DNA of 18,855 nucleotides, taken from positions 1-18,855 of the forward strand of contig DJVG01000004.1 in the NCBI GenBank assembly GCA_002441095.1, given 5' to 3'. This document shows positions 1 to 6,449 of this stretch, piece after piece. Made by a program: the position numbers and the translations under genes. Every line of letters starts with the position of its first letter. Position 1 is the stretch's first letter. The DNA comes from Elusimicrobia bacterium UBA6262 (GTDB taxonomy: Bacteria; CAYTYR01; UBA6262). Below the pieces are notes generated by a model. That model was not told the origin of the DNA. It saw only the letters and a program-made list of their open reading frames with translations, and did not search any database.

Positions 1-2
1 CA

Positions 3-275
3 TCAAATATCACTGCTGGAACTCTACTTTTAGGTGGAGCAACTGCTGGATTGGCAGCAAAAACAGGGCCTGTTATATCCTGGAGTGGCATGGTAGGGAT
101 AATAAATGCCATAATGTATAAAACAATTATCACCCCAAGGTCAACTCTTGGAGCTGATGGTGGAATAAGTCAAATGGTACATACTGTAAATAGATTTACC
201 GGTGCAACTATTAAAGTTGTTCATCAGGTAATAAAAAATGGGAAAATAATTCATAGCGATGTGAAATTCCCTTGA
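3..275 (+). CDS. C-terminal end of an Rhs/polymorphic-toxin-like protein (5' partial)
   Basis: The reading frame is open from the first full codon of the window to the TGA at 273-275, so this is the tail of a gene that starts upstream. About 90 residues are visible. The first part is Gly/Ala/Leu-rich (a short hydrophobic stretch like the linkers before toxin tips); the end is a small basic module closing with His-Gln-Val-Ile-Lys-Asn-Gly-Lys-Ile-Ile-His. No Rhs core is visible in the window part, so the toxin assignment rests on context: a small acidic gene follows after 12 nt and an orphan Rhs core lies further downstream, the usual order of Rhs C-terminal cassettes. A TTG at 51 is in frame but has no reason to be the start. 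The toxic activity cannot be named from sequence. Confidence 0.55.
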   Translation, partial: SNITAGTLLLGGATAGLAAKTGPVISWSGMVGIINAIMYKTIITPRSTLGADGGISQMVHTVNRFTGATIKVVHQVIKNGKIIHSDVKFP

Positions 276-287
276 TATGAGGTGCTT

Positions 288-536
288 ATGTTAACAAGAA
301 GCGATGTTGTGAAGAAAATAGAAGAGTATATAGATAATAAAATTAAACGAGAAGATATTTCTTCCTGGGCTTTAAAAATAGTTATTACAAAAGAGTATGA
401 AGAGATTAAAAAAAAGGATAAACTATTAAGTGAAGCAATCCATGCTTTGTTTGATTTACATCATGAAGATGGCTCTCAATTTAATCCATCTATAGAAGAA
501 TTAAAAATCTATAAAGATAAATTATGTAAGGTGTAG
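288..536 (+). CDS. small putative immunity protein for the upstream toxin tip
   Basis: An 82-residue, strongly AT-rich gene follows the toxin-like tail after 12 nt. The ATG at 288 is chosen because GAGGTG (279-284) sits at a good distance; a GTG at 282 lies inside that ribosome binding site. The protein is charged and soluble, with no signal peptide or membrane segment. An N-terminal helix (DVVKKIEEYIDNKIKRED) is followed by a Ser-Ser-Trp-Ala-Leu-Lys segment and a final helical part (IEELKIYKDKL). The layout (short helix, 'S/A-W-A' turn, two acidic helices) resembles small colicin/Rhs immunity proteins, but I cannot assign a numbered Imm family. Size, composition and position right after a toxin tip support the immunity role, which remains inference. 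Confidence 0.6.
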   Translation: MLTRSDVVKKIEEYIDNKIKREDISSWALKIVITKEYEEIKKKDKLLSEAIHALFDLHHEDGSQFNPSIEELKIYKDKLCKV

Positions 537-574
537 TAGTTAGGCACAGACAATTTAATTTCGAAACAACGAAT

Positions 575-600
575 TAATAGGGGGCGTAGTTGCATAGTTT
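575..600 (+). repeat. diverged RAYT-end-like (REP-like) sequence
   Basis: The string TAGGGGGCGTAGTTGCATAG (578-597) resembles the left inverted repeat of the RAYT element at 2289 (GGGACGTAGTTAGATA): it keeps the GGG.CGTAGTT core. The surrounding 541-659 stretch holds no gene I can support. Similarity is by eye only. Confidence 0.4.
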
Positions 601-659
601 CCTATTCAGCGTGGTAAAGGTATGGAGTTAAGTAATTAAGTATTGATATAAATAAATTA

Positions 660-687
660 GGACACCTTAAAAAGGTGTCCTTTTTAT
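660..687 (+). terminator. rho-independent terminator after the first toxin/immunity cassette
   Basis: A perfect 9-bp stem GGACACCTT / AAGGTGTCC (660-668 with 672-680) closes a three-base AAA loop and is followed by TTTTTATTATT. It ends the first toxin/immunity unit. The orphan Rhs reading frame begins directly in the T-tract, which marks a recombination junction. Confidence 0.85.
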
Positions 688-1869
688 TATTCCTACGATC
701 CAGTAGGCAACCGGAATCCCATAACTCAAACCTATGATTCAGGTAATAGACTGCTGGAAGATGACACCTATATCTACACCTATGACCTTGATGGCAATAT
801 GACCAGCAAGGTTAAGAAGGCAGGAGGAGAGACAACAACCTACAACTACAATTCTGAGGATCAGCTCATTGGGATAGTTACACCAACGCAAACAATCAGC
901 TACAAGTACGACGCTCTTGGCAGAAGAATAGAGAAGAACGTCAGTGGCACGATCACTCGCTATATCTACGATGGCGAAGATATCATCCAGGAATACGATG
1001 GCAACAATGCTCTCCTTACCACCTACACTCATGGCCCTGGAATCGATGAACCGATTTTAGTTGAAAAGAATGGCCAAAAGTATTATTATATCCAAGATGG
1101 CTTGGGAAGTATTACCGCCCTCGTTGACCAGAATGGAAATATCGCTCAGACATACAGATATGACAGCTTTGGGAATATCATCAACAGCAGCGGGACCATA
1201 ACCCAACCGTTTACATATACAGGCAGGGAGTATGACTCGGAAACAGGGCTGTACTACTACAGGGCGCGCTATATGGATCCCAAGGCCGGTGGGTTCCTGC
1301 AAGAAGATCCGATCTGGGATACAAATGCATATGCCTACTGTTACAATAACCCGTTAAATCTTGTTGATCCAAATGGAGATATACCACTAGTTTTTGTAAT
1401 TATTGGAACTGGAGGCTTAATAAGCGGAGGTGTTGACGCTTATTCATCTTATTTAGCCGGTGGAAATTATCATGATGTAGCTTTTGCTTTCGGACGAGGT
1501 TTTATTTCAGGGGTTGTTGGTACTACGGTAGGTATTGGTGTCGGGCTGGCAACTTTGAACCCTATTTTAACAGGTGCCTCTGCAGGATTAAGCGGCAACT
1601 TAGTTGATCAGTACATTTCTAACGGAGGAAACCTTGGGTGTCTAGATCCTCTATCTGCTGCTCAATCTACAGTTGTGGGTGGAATATTAGGATCTGTCCC
1701 TAGCAGGATCACCGGGCTAAAAACAATAGGACGTAAACCCAATTTATTTGTTTCAAGGAGTTTTAGTAATTATGGTAAGAATTCTCATCGAATGATTGGG
1801 CAGAAAGCGGTTGGTGGTGTTTTAAGTAAAAACGTTAATAGCTTTATAAATCGTCTAAAAGGGAATTAA
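688..1869 (+). CDS. orphan Rhs core with alternative C-terminal (toxin) module, 5' truncated
   Basis: The frame is open from 661 but Rhs homology starts at about 688, directly after the terminator, with YSYDPVGNR, an internal YD repeat and not a gene start. The first ATG (799) lacks a ribosome binding site. YD repeats continue (YTYDLDGNMTSK, YKYDALGRRI, YDSFGNI) up to the hyperconserved Rhs core end at 1210-1375 (YTGREYDSETGLYYYRARYMDP, then DPNGD). After that the composition becomes AT-rich and the sequence changes to a ~165-residue variable module: a hydrophobic Gly-rich region (LVFVIIGTGGLISGG, VGTTVGIGVGL) and a basic tip (residues encoded 1720-1866). This is the standard architecture of a displaced Rhs-CT cassette that can be recombined onto an expressed Rhs gene through the shared core. 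The toxin activity is unknown. It is probably silent unless recombined or read through. Confidence 0.75.
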   Translation, partial: YSYDPVGNRNPITQTYDSGNRLLEDDTYIYTYDLDGNMTSKVKKAGGETTTYNYNSEDQLIGIVTPTQTISYKYDALGRRIEKNVSGTITRYIYDGEDIIQEYDGNNALLTTYTHGPGIDEPILVEKNGQKYYYIQDGLGSITALVDQNGNIAQTYRYDSFGNIINSSGTITQPFTYTGREYDSETGLYYYRARYMDPKAGGFLQEDPIWDTNAYAYCYNNPLNLVDPNGDIPLVFVIIGTGGLISGGVDAYSSYLAGGNYHDVAFAFGRGFISGVVGTTVGIGVGLATLNPILTGASAGLSGNLVDQYISNGGNLGCLDPLSAAQSTVVGGILGSVPSRITGLKTIGRKPNLFVSRSFSNYGKNSHRMIGQKAVGGVLSKNVNSFINRLKGN

Positions 1870-1870
1870 A

Positions 1871-2080
1871 ATGATGAAAAGTAACCATAAGGAGTCTTTG
1901 TACTTCTTTTTTTGGGGTATTGGAGTACTTGGTATTTTATGGGTTTTATTTTCATTAGTTGAAATTGCCAGATATTTGATTTATAGCAAAACGATTCTTT
2001 GGAACAGAGTTATAATTGGTTTTTTGTTAGGCATAGGTCTATTTTTGCTTGGCAGAAAACACTCAAAGAAATATGAATAA
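1871..2080 (+). CDS. small two-helix membrane protein, putative immunity partner of the orphan Rhs tip
   Basis: A 69-residue protein starts one base after the Rhs stop codon; AAAAGGGA at 1857-1864 is an acceptable ribosome binding site (a second in-frame ATG is at 1874). Two hydrophobic segments (roughly residues 10-32 and 43-60) flank a short basic loop, and the tail is basic (GRKHSKKYE), predicting an inner-membrane hairpin. Membrane immunity proteins commonly accompany toxins that act in the membrane or periplasm. The immediate linkage to a polymorphic toxin module supports that role here. There is no recognisable family; the function is inferred from position only. Confidence 0.6.
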   Translation: MMKSNHKESLYFFFWGIGVLGILWVLFSLVEIARYLIYSKTILWNRVIIGFLLGIGLFLLGRKHSKKYE

Positions 2081-2096
2081 ATATCACTTAGTTTAT

Positions 2097-2150
2097 GGGG
2101 ACGTTTAAGGGGACGGAGTCAGGTAATAAGGTTATTAAAATATTAAGCTA
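2097..2150 (+). repeat. diverged REP/RAYT-end-like copies left of the transposase
   Basis: The heptamer GGGGACG occurs at 2097-2103 and 2109-2115 and again at the true left end (2288-2294). The second copy continues GGAGTCAGGTAATAAG, which aligns by eye to the element end GTAGTTAGATATTAAG. This looks like one or two decayed copies of the RAYT end or associated REP sequence, in a stretch without coding potential. Confidence 0.45.
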
Positions 2151-2162
2151 CACGTAAAATGA

Positions 2163-2288
2163 CTCGTTTCCTACGACATCAACCGCAATCTGTCCATGAT
2201 CGTCACTCCCAAAGGAGCGCAGATCAAGCTGTATAACAATGCGGTTAACCTGGTAACCAAGAAGTTCCTGCCTCCTCGAAGGGGATAG
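2163..2288 (+). pseudogene. Rhs repeat fragment
   Basis: Between a stop at 2160-2162 and a TAG at 2286-2288 one frame reads VSYDINRNLSMIV, then TPKGAQIKLYNN, an Rhs YD-repeat pattern (YD-x-N-x-N-L ... P-x-G). It has no start codon or ribosome binding site and is cut by the left end of the RAYT element. It is a scrap of an Rhs gene, showing that rearrangement of the Rhs locus continues up to the element. Confidence 0.6.
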
Positions 2289-2304
2289 GGGACGTAGTTA
2301 GATA
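2289..2304 (+). repeat. left 16-bp inverted repeat of the RAYT element
   Basis: GGGACGTAGTTAGATA; the perfect reverse complement lies at 3342-3357. Confidence 0.8.
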
Positions 2305-2346
2305 TTAAGATATTGACATAGAAAACAGATTGTGATAAATTAAGGC

Positions 2347-3348
2347 ATGCCCAGACAAGGAAGAATAAATGTAGAAGCAGGAATATATCACGTCATCCAA
2401 CGCGGTCTTGAACGCCGTGCTATTTTTACCGAAGATGTCGAAAGGCAAGAATTTATAGACCGATTAGCAAAAGGATTAGAGCATACCGGTCATCAGTGTT
2501 ATGGTTGGGTATTAATGCCCAACCATTTTCATTTATTGGTCAGAACAAGTACTAAGCCTATAAGTGATCTTATGAGGAAGTTGCTGACCGGATACGCTCT
2601 TTATTTCAATAAAAAACACAAACGCAGCGGCTATTTATATCAAGGTAGGTATAAATCAATATTATGCCAGGAAGAATCATATCTGCTAGAGCTAATCCGT
2701 TATATCCATTTGAATCCCTTAAGAGCGAACATAGTTTCTGATCTCAGAGGCTTAAGCGTTTACCCATGGAGCGGACACGCAGTATTGTTAGGAAAGAGAA
2801 AAGTGCCTTGGCAGACTACGGGAGAGGTTTTAGAACGATTTGGGAAAAGTAAAGCAGAAGCGATCAGACAGTATGAAGCCTTTGTAGCAGAAGGCAAAGA
2901 TATGGGCAGAAGGGAAGATCTAAGCGGCGGGGGACTCATCAGAAGCGCCGGAGGCTGGAGAGGAATCCACCAATTAAGGCGATCCAAGGAAAAATGGCTG
3001 GCTGACGAGCGGATACTTGGGGATGGAGATTTTGTCAGGCAGACCCTTAAAGAAGCTGAAGAAGAAATGAACAGGCAAGAGAAGCTCAAGAAAGAGGGCT
3101 GGGATATAAACAAAGTGGCTAAAAAAGTATGTGACTTATTGGGTGTAGACATTAAGGATATAAAGAATATGAGTAAACGGAGCAAAATAGCTCAGGCTAA
3201 GAGCCTGACGGCTTATTTCGCTTACAAGGAGTTAAAGGTTACAGGGGTAGAGCTATCCAACTATTTTGGCATAACACGATCTTCAATAAGTTCTGCCATA
3301 AATCGAGGTAAGAAAATAGCTGAGGAAAAAGAATATCGTATTATCTAA
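2347..3348 (+). CDS. REP-associated tyrosine transposase (Y1/HUH) with C-terminal DnaA-like helix-turn-helix domain
   Basis: This 333-residue protein has the Y1 transposase fold of the IS200/RAYT group: GIYHVIQRG near residue 12, the HUH metal-binding pair in MPNHFHLL (His60, His62), and the tyrosine helix SYLLELIRYIHLNPLRA (Tyr112 or Tyr119 as nucleophile). HUH enzymes cut single-stranded DNA through a 5'-phosphotyrosine. After a charged linker, residues from about 255 to 333 (VAKKVCDLLGV, then QAKSLTAYFAYKEL and FGITRSSISSAI) look like the DnaA domain IV helix-turn-helix seen in one RAYT subgroup and probably bind REP hairpins. The ATG at 2347 is the first start and the length is complete. 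The matching inverted repeats at its ends indicate it was recently mobile or still mobilises short REP sequences. Confidence 0.9.
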   Translation: MPRQGRINVEAGIYHVIQRGLERRAIFTEDVERQEFIDRLAKGLEHTGHQCYGWVLMPNHFHLLVRTSTKPISDLMRKLLTGYALYFNKKHKRSGYLYQGRYKSILCQEESYLLELIRYIHLNPLRANIVSDLRGLSVYPWSGHAVLLGKRKVPWQTTGEVLERFGKSKAEAIRQYEAFVAEGKDMGRREDLSGGGLIRSAGGWRGIHQLRRSKEKWLADERILGDGDFVRQTLKEAEEEMNRQEKLKKEGWDINKVAKKVCDLLGVDIKDIKNMSKRSKIAQAKSLTAYFAYKELKVTGVELSNYFGITRSSISSAINRGKKIAEEKEYRII

Positions 3349-3357
3349 CTACGTCCC
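3342..3357 (-). repeat. right 16-bp inverted repeat of the RAYT element
   Basis: TATCTAACTACGTCCC on the + strand; exact inverse of 2289-2304. It overlaps the end of the transposase gene. Confidence 0.8.
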
Positions 3358-3368
3358 TAATTCCCAAT

Positions 3369-3641
3369 TTTACCGAGCCGGAGATCGCTATTGTCGCTAC
3401 TGTGGCTGCCGAGGCGGCCATGGTGATCGAGCAGCATGGACTACTGGCAAGATCCCGGTCTATCCAGGAAGAACTGGAGACACGCAAATTAGTGGAACGA
3501 GCCAAAGATATGCTGGCCAGTGATGCTCATGTCACCGGGGAGGAGGCGTACCGGCGGATGCAGAAGCAGAGTATGAATGCCCGCAAAAGCATGCGCGAAA
3601 TAGCTGAAGCCGTCATCCTTTCCAAGTCCGTTAAAAGATAA
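3369..3641 (+). pseudogene. 3' remnant of a GAF-ANTAR RNA-binding antiterminator
   Basis: The frame begins abruptly 11 bases after the RAYT right end with FTEPEIAIVATVAAEAAMVIEQ, the last two helices of a GAF domain. It continues through a short linker into a complete ANTAR domain (LETRKLVERAKDML, then TGEEAYRRMQKQSMNARKS and MREIAEAVIL). ANTAR domains bind RNA hairpins and prevent transcription termination, mostly in nitrogen-related operons. The sensory GAF body and the original start are missing; a GTG at 3402 and an ATG at 3420 are in frame but lack a convincing ribosome binding site. The fragment keeps the whole RNA-binding part, so a short constitutive ANTAR peptide is conceivable, but a broken gene is the simpler reading. 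It lies directly upstream of a matching ANTAR-type leader and gdhA. Confidence 0.8.
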
Positions 3642-3648
3642 AAATAAA

Positions 3649-3677
3649 TTGACATAAGGCAATATTTGTGCTACAAA
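3649..3677 (+). promoter_or_regulatory. promoter of the gdhA leader
   Basis: TTGACA at 3649-3654, a 17-base spacer, then TACAAA at 3672-3677. It overlaps nothing coding and places the transcript start about 10 bases before the first ANTAR-type hairpin. Confidence 0.65.
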
Positions 3678-3694
3678 TCCAGTAATAAATCAGC

Positions 3695-3738
3695 GGCACA
3701 ATGGCGTGCCAAATGTTTTGTACAGGACAAGGAAGTCC
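3695..3738 (+). promoter_or_regulatory. ANTAR target RNA: two hexaloop hairpins in the gdhA leader
   Basis: Hairpin 1 is GGCAC / GTGCC (3695-3699 with 3706-3710) closing the six-base loop AATGGC. Hairpin 2 is GGAC / GTCC (3725-3728 with 3735-3738) closing the six-base loop AAGGAA. Both loops have A at position 1 and G at position 4, the known signature of RNAs bound by ANTAR proteins, and they are 14 bases apart. Hairpin 2 can be extended below an internal ACA/GGG loop by TTTTGT (3716-3721) pairing ACAAAA (3742-3747); this lower helix takes up the first four bases of the terminator stem, giving a plausible antiterminator/terminator switch. The two-hairpin pattern is seen directly; binding is inferred from the family and from the adjacent ANTAR gene remnant. 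Confidence 0.8.
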
Positions 3739-3743
3739 GGGAC

Positions 3744-3780
3744 AAAAGACCAGGTTTTTTTATGGTCTTTTTTTTGTTTT
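3744..3780 (+). terminator. intrinsic terminator (attenuator) between the ANTAR hairpins and gdhA
   Basis: Stem AAAAGACCA / TGGTCTTTT (3744-3752 with 3763-3771), a 10-base loop, then an uninterrupted T-rich tail to 3780. It lies 86 bases upstream of the gdhA start, inside the leader of that gene, so it acts as an attenuator and not as the end of an upstream transcript. Confidence 0.8.
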
Positions 3781-3802
3781 ATCGGTGATAATTAATGAAT
3801 GC

Positions 3803-3848
3803 TTTTAATCTGTGTAATCTGTTTTAGGAATCTGTGTAATCGTTTTTA
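3803..3848 (+). repeat. tandem AATCTGTGTAATC words
   Basis: AATCTGTGTAATC occurs at 3807-3819 and 3829-3841, separated by TGTTTTAGG; a third copy, TTTAATCTGTGTAATCG, is at 15098-15114. All are intergenic and just upstream of a gene. Confidence 0.6.
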
Positions 3849-3866
3849 TTTGCAAAGGAGCAAAAG

Positions 3867-5204
3867 ATGTCTAAAAAAGTTGACGATTTTATGAAGTTAG
3901 TGACAAGCAAGAATCCCAATGAACCAGAATTCCACCAGGCAGTGCAGGAAGTAGTAGAATCCGTAATGCCCTTCATCGAAAAAAATCCTAAATACCAAAA
4001 GCATAAGATCCTCGAAAGAATGATCGAACCTGAAAGGACCATTATCTTCCGCGTACCCTGGCTGGATGATAAAGGCGAGATCCAGATCAATCGCGGGTAC
4101 CGCATCGAAATGAACAGCGCGATCGGCCCGTATAAGGGCGGGCTGCGTTTGCACCCCAGTGTAACCTTGAGTATCCTGAAGTTTTTGGCTTTCGAGCAAG
4201 TCTTTAAAAACAGCCTGACCACGCTGCCTATGGGCGGCGGTAAGGGTGGCTCTGATTTTGACCCGAAAGGCAAGACTGATAATGAAGTAATGAGATTTTG
4301 CCAGAGCTTTATGACTGAATTACAGAGACATATCGGGCCGGATACAGATGTGCCGGCTGGAGATATAGGAGTAGGCGGACGTGAAATTGGTTTCATGTTC
4401 GGACAATATAAAAGACTGCGCAATGAGTTTACCGGCGTCTTGACCGGTAAAGGCCTCAACTGGGGCGGCAGTTTGATCAGGCCGGAAGCAACTGGTTATG
4501 GCGCGACCTATTTTGCCCAGGAAATGCTCAAGACCCGCGGCGAATCAATGGAAGGAAAAGTTGTGGCAGTGAGCGGTTCCGGTAACGTAGCCCAGTATAC
4601 CGTGGAAAAAGTGAATGAATTAGGCGGCAAGTGCGTGACCCTGTCTGATTCGGACGGCTATATTTATGACGCTGACGGGATCGATGCCCAGAAGCTGGCC
4701 TATGTCATGGAATTAAAGAATGTGAAGCGCGGCCGGATCAAAGAATATGCAGCCAAATATGGCTGCAAGTTCGTTCAGGGCAAGCGTCCCTGGGATGTAA
4801 AATGCGATGTAGCTTTCCCCTCAGCGACCCAGAATGAGATCAATGAAGCAGATGCCAGGAAACTGGTGAAGAATGGCTGTATCTGCGTATCAGAAGGCGC
4901 TAATATGCCTTCTACCCCGGAAGCAGTCAAGGTATTCCTGCAGGCTAAGATCCTCTATGGACCTGGCAAAGCTGCCAATGCCGGTGGTGTTGCTACCAGC
5001 GGCCTGGAAATGTCCCAGAACAGCGAACGGTTGTCCTGGACCAGGGAACAAGTTGATGAGATGCTGCACAATATTATGATCAATATCCATAAGTCCTGTG
5101 TTAAGTATGGCAAAGAAGGGGACTTTGTAAATTATGTAAAAGGCGCGAATATTGCCGGGTTTGTGAAAGTAGCTGAGGCGATGATCGATCAGGGCTTGGT
5201 ATAG
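3867..5204 (+). CDS. gdhA: NADP-type glutamate dehydrogenase
   Basis: The 445-residue hexameric-type enzyme converts 2-oxoglutarate, ammonium and NADPH to glutamate in the cytoplasm. The family landmarks are intact: IGPYKGGLRLHP (residues 87-97), the catalytic lysine in PMGGGKGG (Lys126), the catalytic aspartate in PAGDIGVG (Asp166), GGSLIRPEATGYG before the nucleotide domain, and the dinucleotide-binding turn AVSGSGNVAQY (234-244). SDSDG at 260-264 in place of an acidic residue after the second strand favours NADP(H). ATG 3867 is preceded by AAAGGAG at 3854-3860. Length equals the normal bacterial GdhA. It is monocistronic: an ANTAR-type attenuator precedes it and a strong terminator follows, consistent with nitrogen-responsive control. 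Confidence 0.97.
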   Translation: MSKKVDDFMKLVTSKNPNEPEFHQAVQEVVESVMPFIEKNPKYQKHKILERMIEPERTIIFRVPWLDDKGEIQINRGYRIEMNSAIGPYKGGLRLHPSVTLSILKFLAFEQVFKNSLTTLPMGGGKGGSDFDPKGKTDNEVMRFCQSFMTELQRHIGPDTDVPAGDIGVGGREIGFMFGQYKRLRNEFTGVLTGKGLNWGGSLIRPEATGYGATYFAQEMLKTRGESMEGKVVAVSGSGNVAQYTVEKVNELGGKCVTLSDSDGYIYDADGIDAQKLAYVMELKNVKRGRIKEYAAKYGCKFVQGKRPWDVKCDVAFPSATQNEINEADARKLVKNGCICVSEGANMPSTPEAVKVFLQAKILYGPGKAANAGGVATSGLEMSQNSERLSWTREQVDEMLHNIMINIHKSCVKYGKEGDFVNYVKGANIAGFVKVAEAMIDQGLV

Positions 5205-5225
5205 CGCAAAAAGCAGGTTAATGAT

Positions 5226-5267
5226 AAATGGGTTGGGCTCCTTTGGTGCCTAACCCATTTTTATTTA
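5226..5267 (+). terminator. rho-independent terminator of gdhA
   Basis: A 13-bp stem AAATGGGTTGGGC / GCCTAACCCATTT (5226-5238 with 5248-5260, one G-U pair) with a nine-base loop, followed by a T-rich run. Confidence 0.9.
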
Positions 5268-5277
5268 GGATTCCGTC

Positions 5278-5307
5278 TTGACTTATGGCTACCAGACAGA
5301 CTATAAT
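5278..5307 (+). promoter_or_regulatory. promoter of the long downstream gene cluster
   Basis: TTGACT at 5278-5283, an 18-base spacer, and a perfect TATAAT at 5302-5307, 54 bases before the first gene. It lies right after the gdhA terminator, so the cluster is transcribed independently of gdhA. Confidence 0.7.
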
Positions 5308-5360
5308 AAATAAACTCATAATTAGGAATACCACGCCCTAATGGCGGGAAGGATAACAAA

Positions 5361-6449
5361 GTGAAAAGAACCTTTGTAAGTATGATTTTGTCCATAGCTT
5401 TGCTTGGTTTAACCAGTCTCTCTAATTTGGTATATGCGGCAGAAGTGGATAATGCCGCAGTTTATTATAGTAAAGCTTTTGACTTGCAAAAGTATAATGA
5501 AAGCGCTGAAATGAAAGAAAGGATACAGAAAATCATCCGCAAAGGGTGGTCTGGCCAGGATCCTGAATTGGAGCAATTCATACTGGATAATGAAGCAGCA
5601 CTCAAGGAAGTAGTAGAAGGACTAAAACTGGGGAAGTGCGATTTTGATTATGGCCGCCGCTATTCATATATAGTCGAAAAGAAGACCCCTCCTTTAACTA
5701 AAATTATGCGCCTGTCTACTTTATTCCTGTTACGCGGGAGGTATCTGGAGAGCCAGGATAGAGCCAGTGCCGCTGTTAAAGACTATTTCTATTCCCTGCA
5801 AATAGCCCAGCAATTAGCCCTGGACATGGCGACCATTTCCAAACTTTCCGCACTGCAGATAGAAGAACGCACTACGCCAGTTATACGTGACTTTGTCAAT
5901 AGAAGAGCAAATAAGAAAGACGCTGAAGATGTTGTCAATTTCTTAAAAAGGTATTTAAAAAATCATTTTACCATGCGGCAAGTGGTCAAAGATGAAAAAG
6001 CCATGTTCCTCTCTACGGTCAAAACAGTTACTGATAAACTGGCCCTGGATTCAGTTTTTAGGAAAGAATTCGTGAAAGAAGCCAATATGCTGGCGGATAA
6101 ATACTACAACTTGATCGCTGATGCCACTGACCCCGGCAACCAGGACCTTTTTGCTGCTGTCGAGCGGGAAATTAGCAGCTTACGCCAAGAGTTAAAAGGG
6201 ATCGACCGGCAATATCTTGAACGGATCATCAAAAATGAAGAAAAAGACTTAAGTAAGATCACTGCCGCTCAGGTAGTCAAGTATTTACTGGTGATCGGCC
6301 TGCCTGACTTGAAAAAAATATCAGCTTATTACCATGGCCGGCTTTTTGACCTAAAGGCATTGACAGAAGCAGCGGAAAAGAAGCAGCAAGCATTGGCCAC
6401 AGTGGCATCTCAGACCGTGAGCAATACTAGTAATAAAAAGGAAGAATAG
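5361..6449 (+). CDS. exported helical protein of unknown function
   Basis: The 362-residue protein starts at GTG 5361 (AAGGAT just upstream). It has a clear Sec signal peptide: basic MKRTF, hydrophobic core VSMILSIALLGLTSL, and probable cleavage after Val-Tyr-Ala-Ala near residue 27. The mature part is almost entirely charged amphipathic helix with no glycine-rich or barrel segments; there are Lys/Glu-rich stretches around residues 60-100 and 265-295, and Ala/Gln/Ser at the end. No catalytic motif or family is recognised. The next gene, a barrel-like protein, begins immediately after its stop codon, so the two products may work together in the periplasm/outer membrane. It is the first gene of the 5.3-13.9 kb unit. 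Confidence 0.8.
   Translation: MKRTFVSMILSIALLGLTSLSNLVYAAEVDNAAVYYSKAFDLQKYNESAEMKERIQKIIRKGWSGQDPELEQFILDNEAALKEVVEGLKLGKCDFDYGRRYSYIVEKKTPPLTKIMRLSTLFLLRGRYLESQDRASAAVKDYFYSLQIAQQLALDMATISKLSALQIEERTTPVIRDFVNRRANKKDAEDVVNFLKRYLKNHFTMRQVVKDEKAMFLSTVKTVTDKLALDSVFRKEFVKEANMLADKYYNLIADATDPGNQDLFAAVEREISSLRQELKGIDRQYLERIIKNEEKDLSKITAAQVVKYLLVIGLPDLKKISAYYHGRLFDLKALTEAAEKKQQALATVASQTVSNTSNKKEE

Larger units (their letters stand above)
2289..3357 (+). mobile_element. RAYT (REP-associated tyrosine transposase) element with 16-bp inverted ends
   Basis: The transposase gene is bracketed by GGGACGTAGTTAGATA at 2289-2304 and its exact reverse complement at 3342-3357. The right copy overlaps the last codons of the transposase and its stop. 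The left flank is an Rhs scrap and the right flank is the interior of a GAF-ANTAR gene, so the two flanks do not reconstitute a single interrupted gene. Insertion was therefore accompanied by, or followed by, deletion or rearrangement. No target-site duplication is apparent, as expected of HUH enzymes. Confidence 0.75.

Noticed and set aside
739..1032. Minus-strand frames under the Rhs core
   Set aside because: Rhs cores commonly produce shadow frames; these lack starts with ribosome binding sites and any family pattern.
3402..3641. Intact short ANTAR gene
   Set aside because: GAF sequence continues upstream of the GTG without a start, and the ribosome binding site is not convincing, so a truncated remnant is favoured.
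3824..4459. Long open frame on the minus strand across the gdhA start
   Set aside because: It is the antisense shadow of a well-conserved gdhA; the protein has no family features and the frame has no ribosome binding site.
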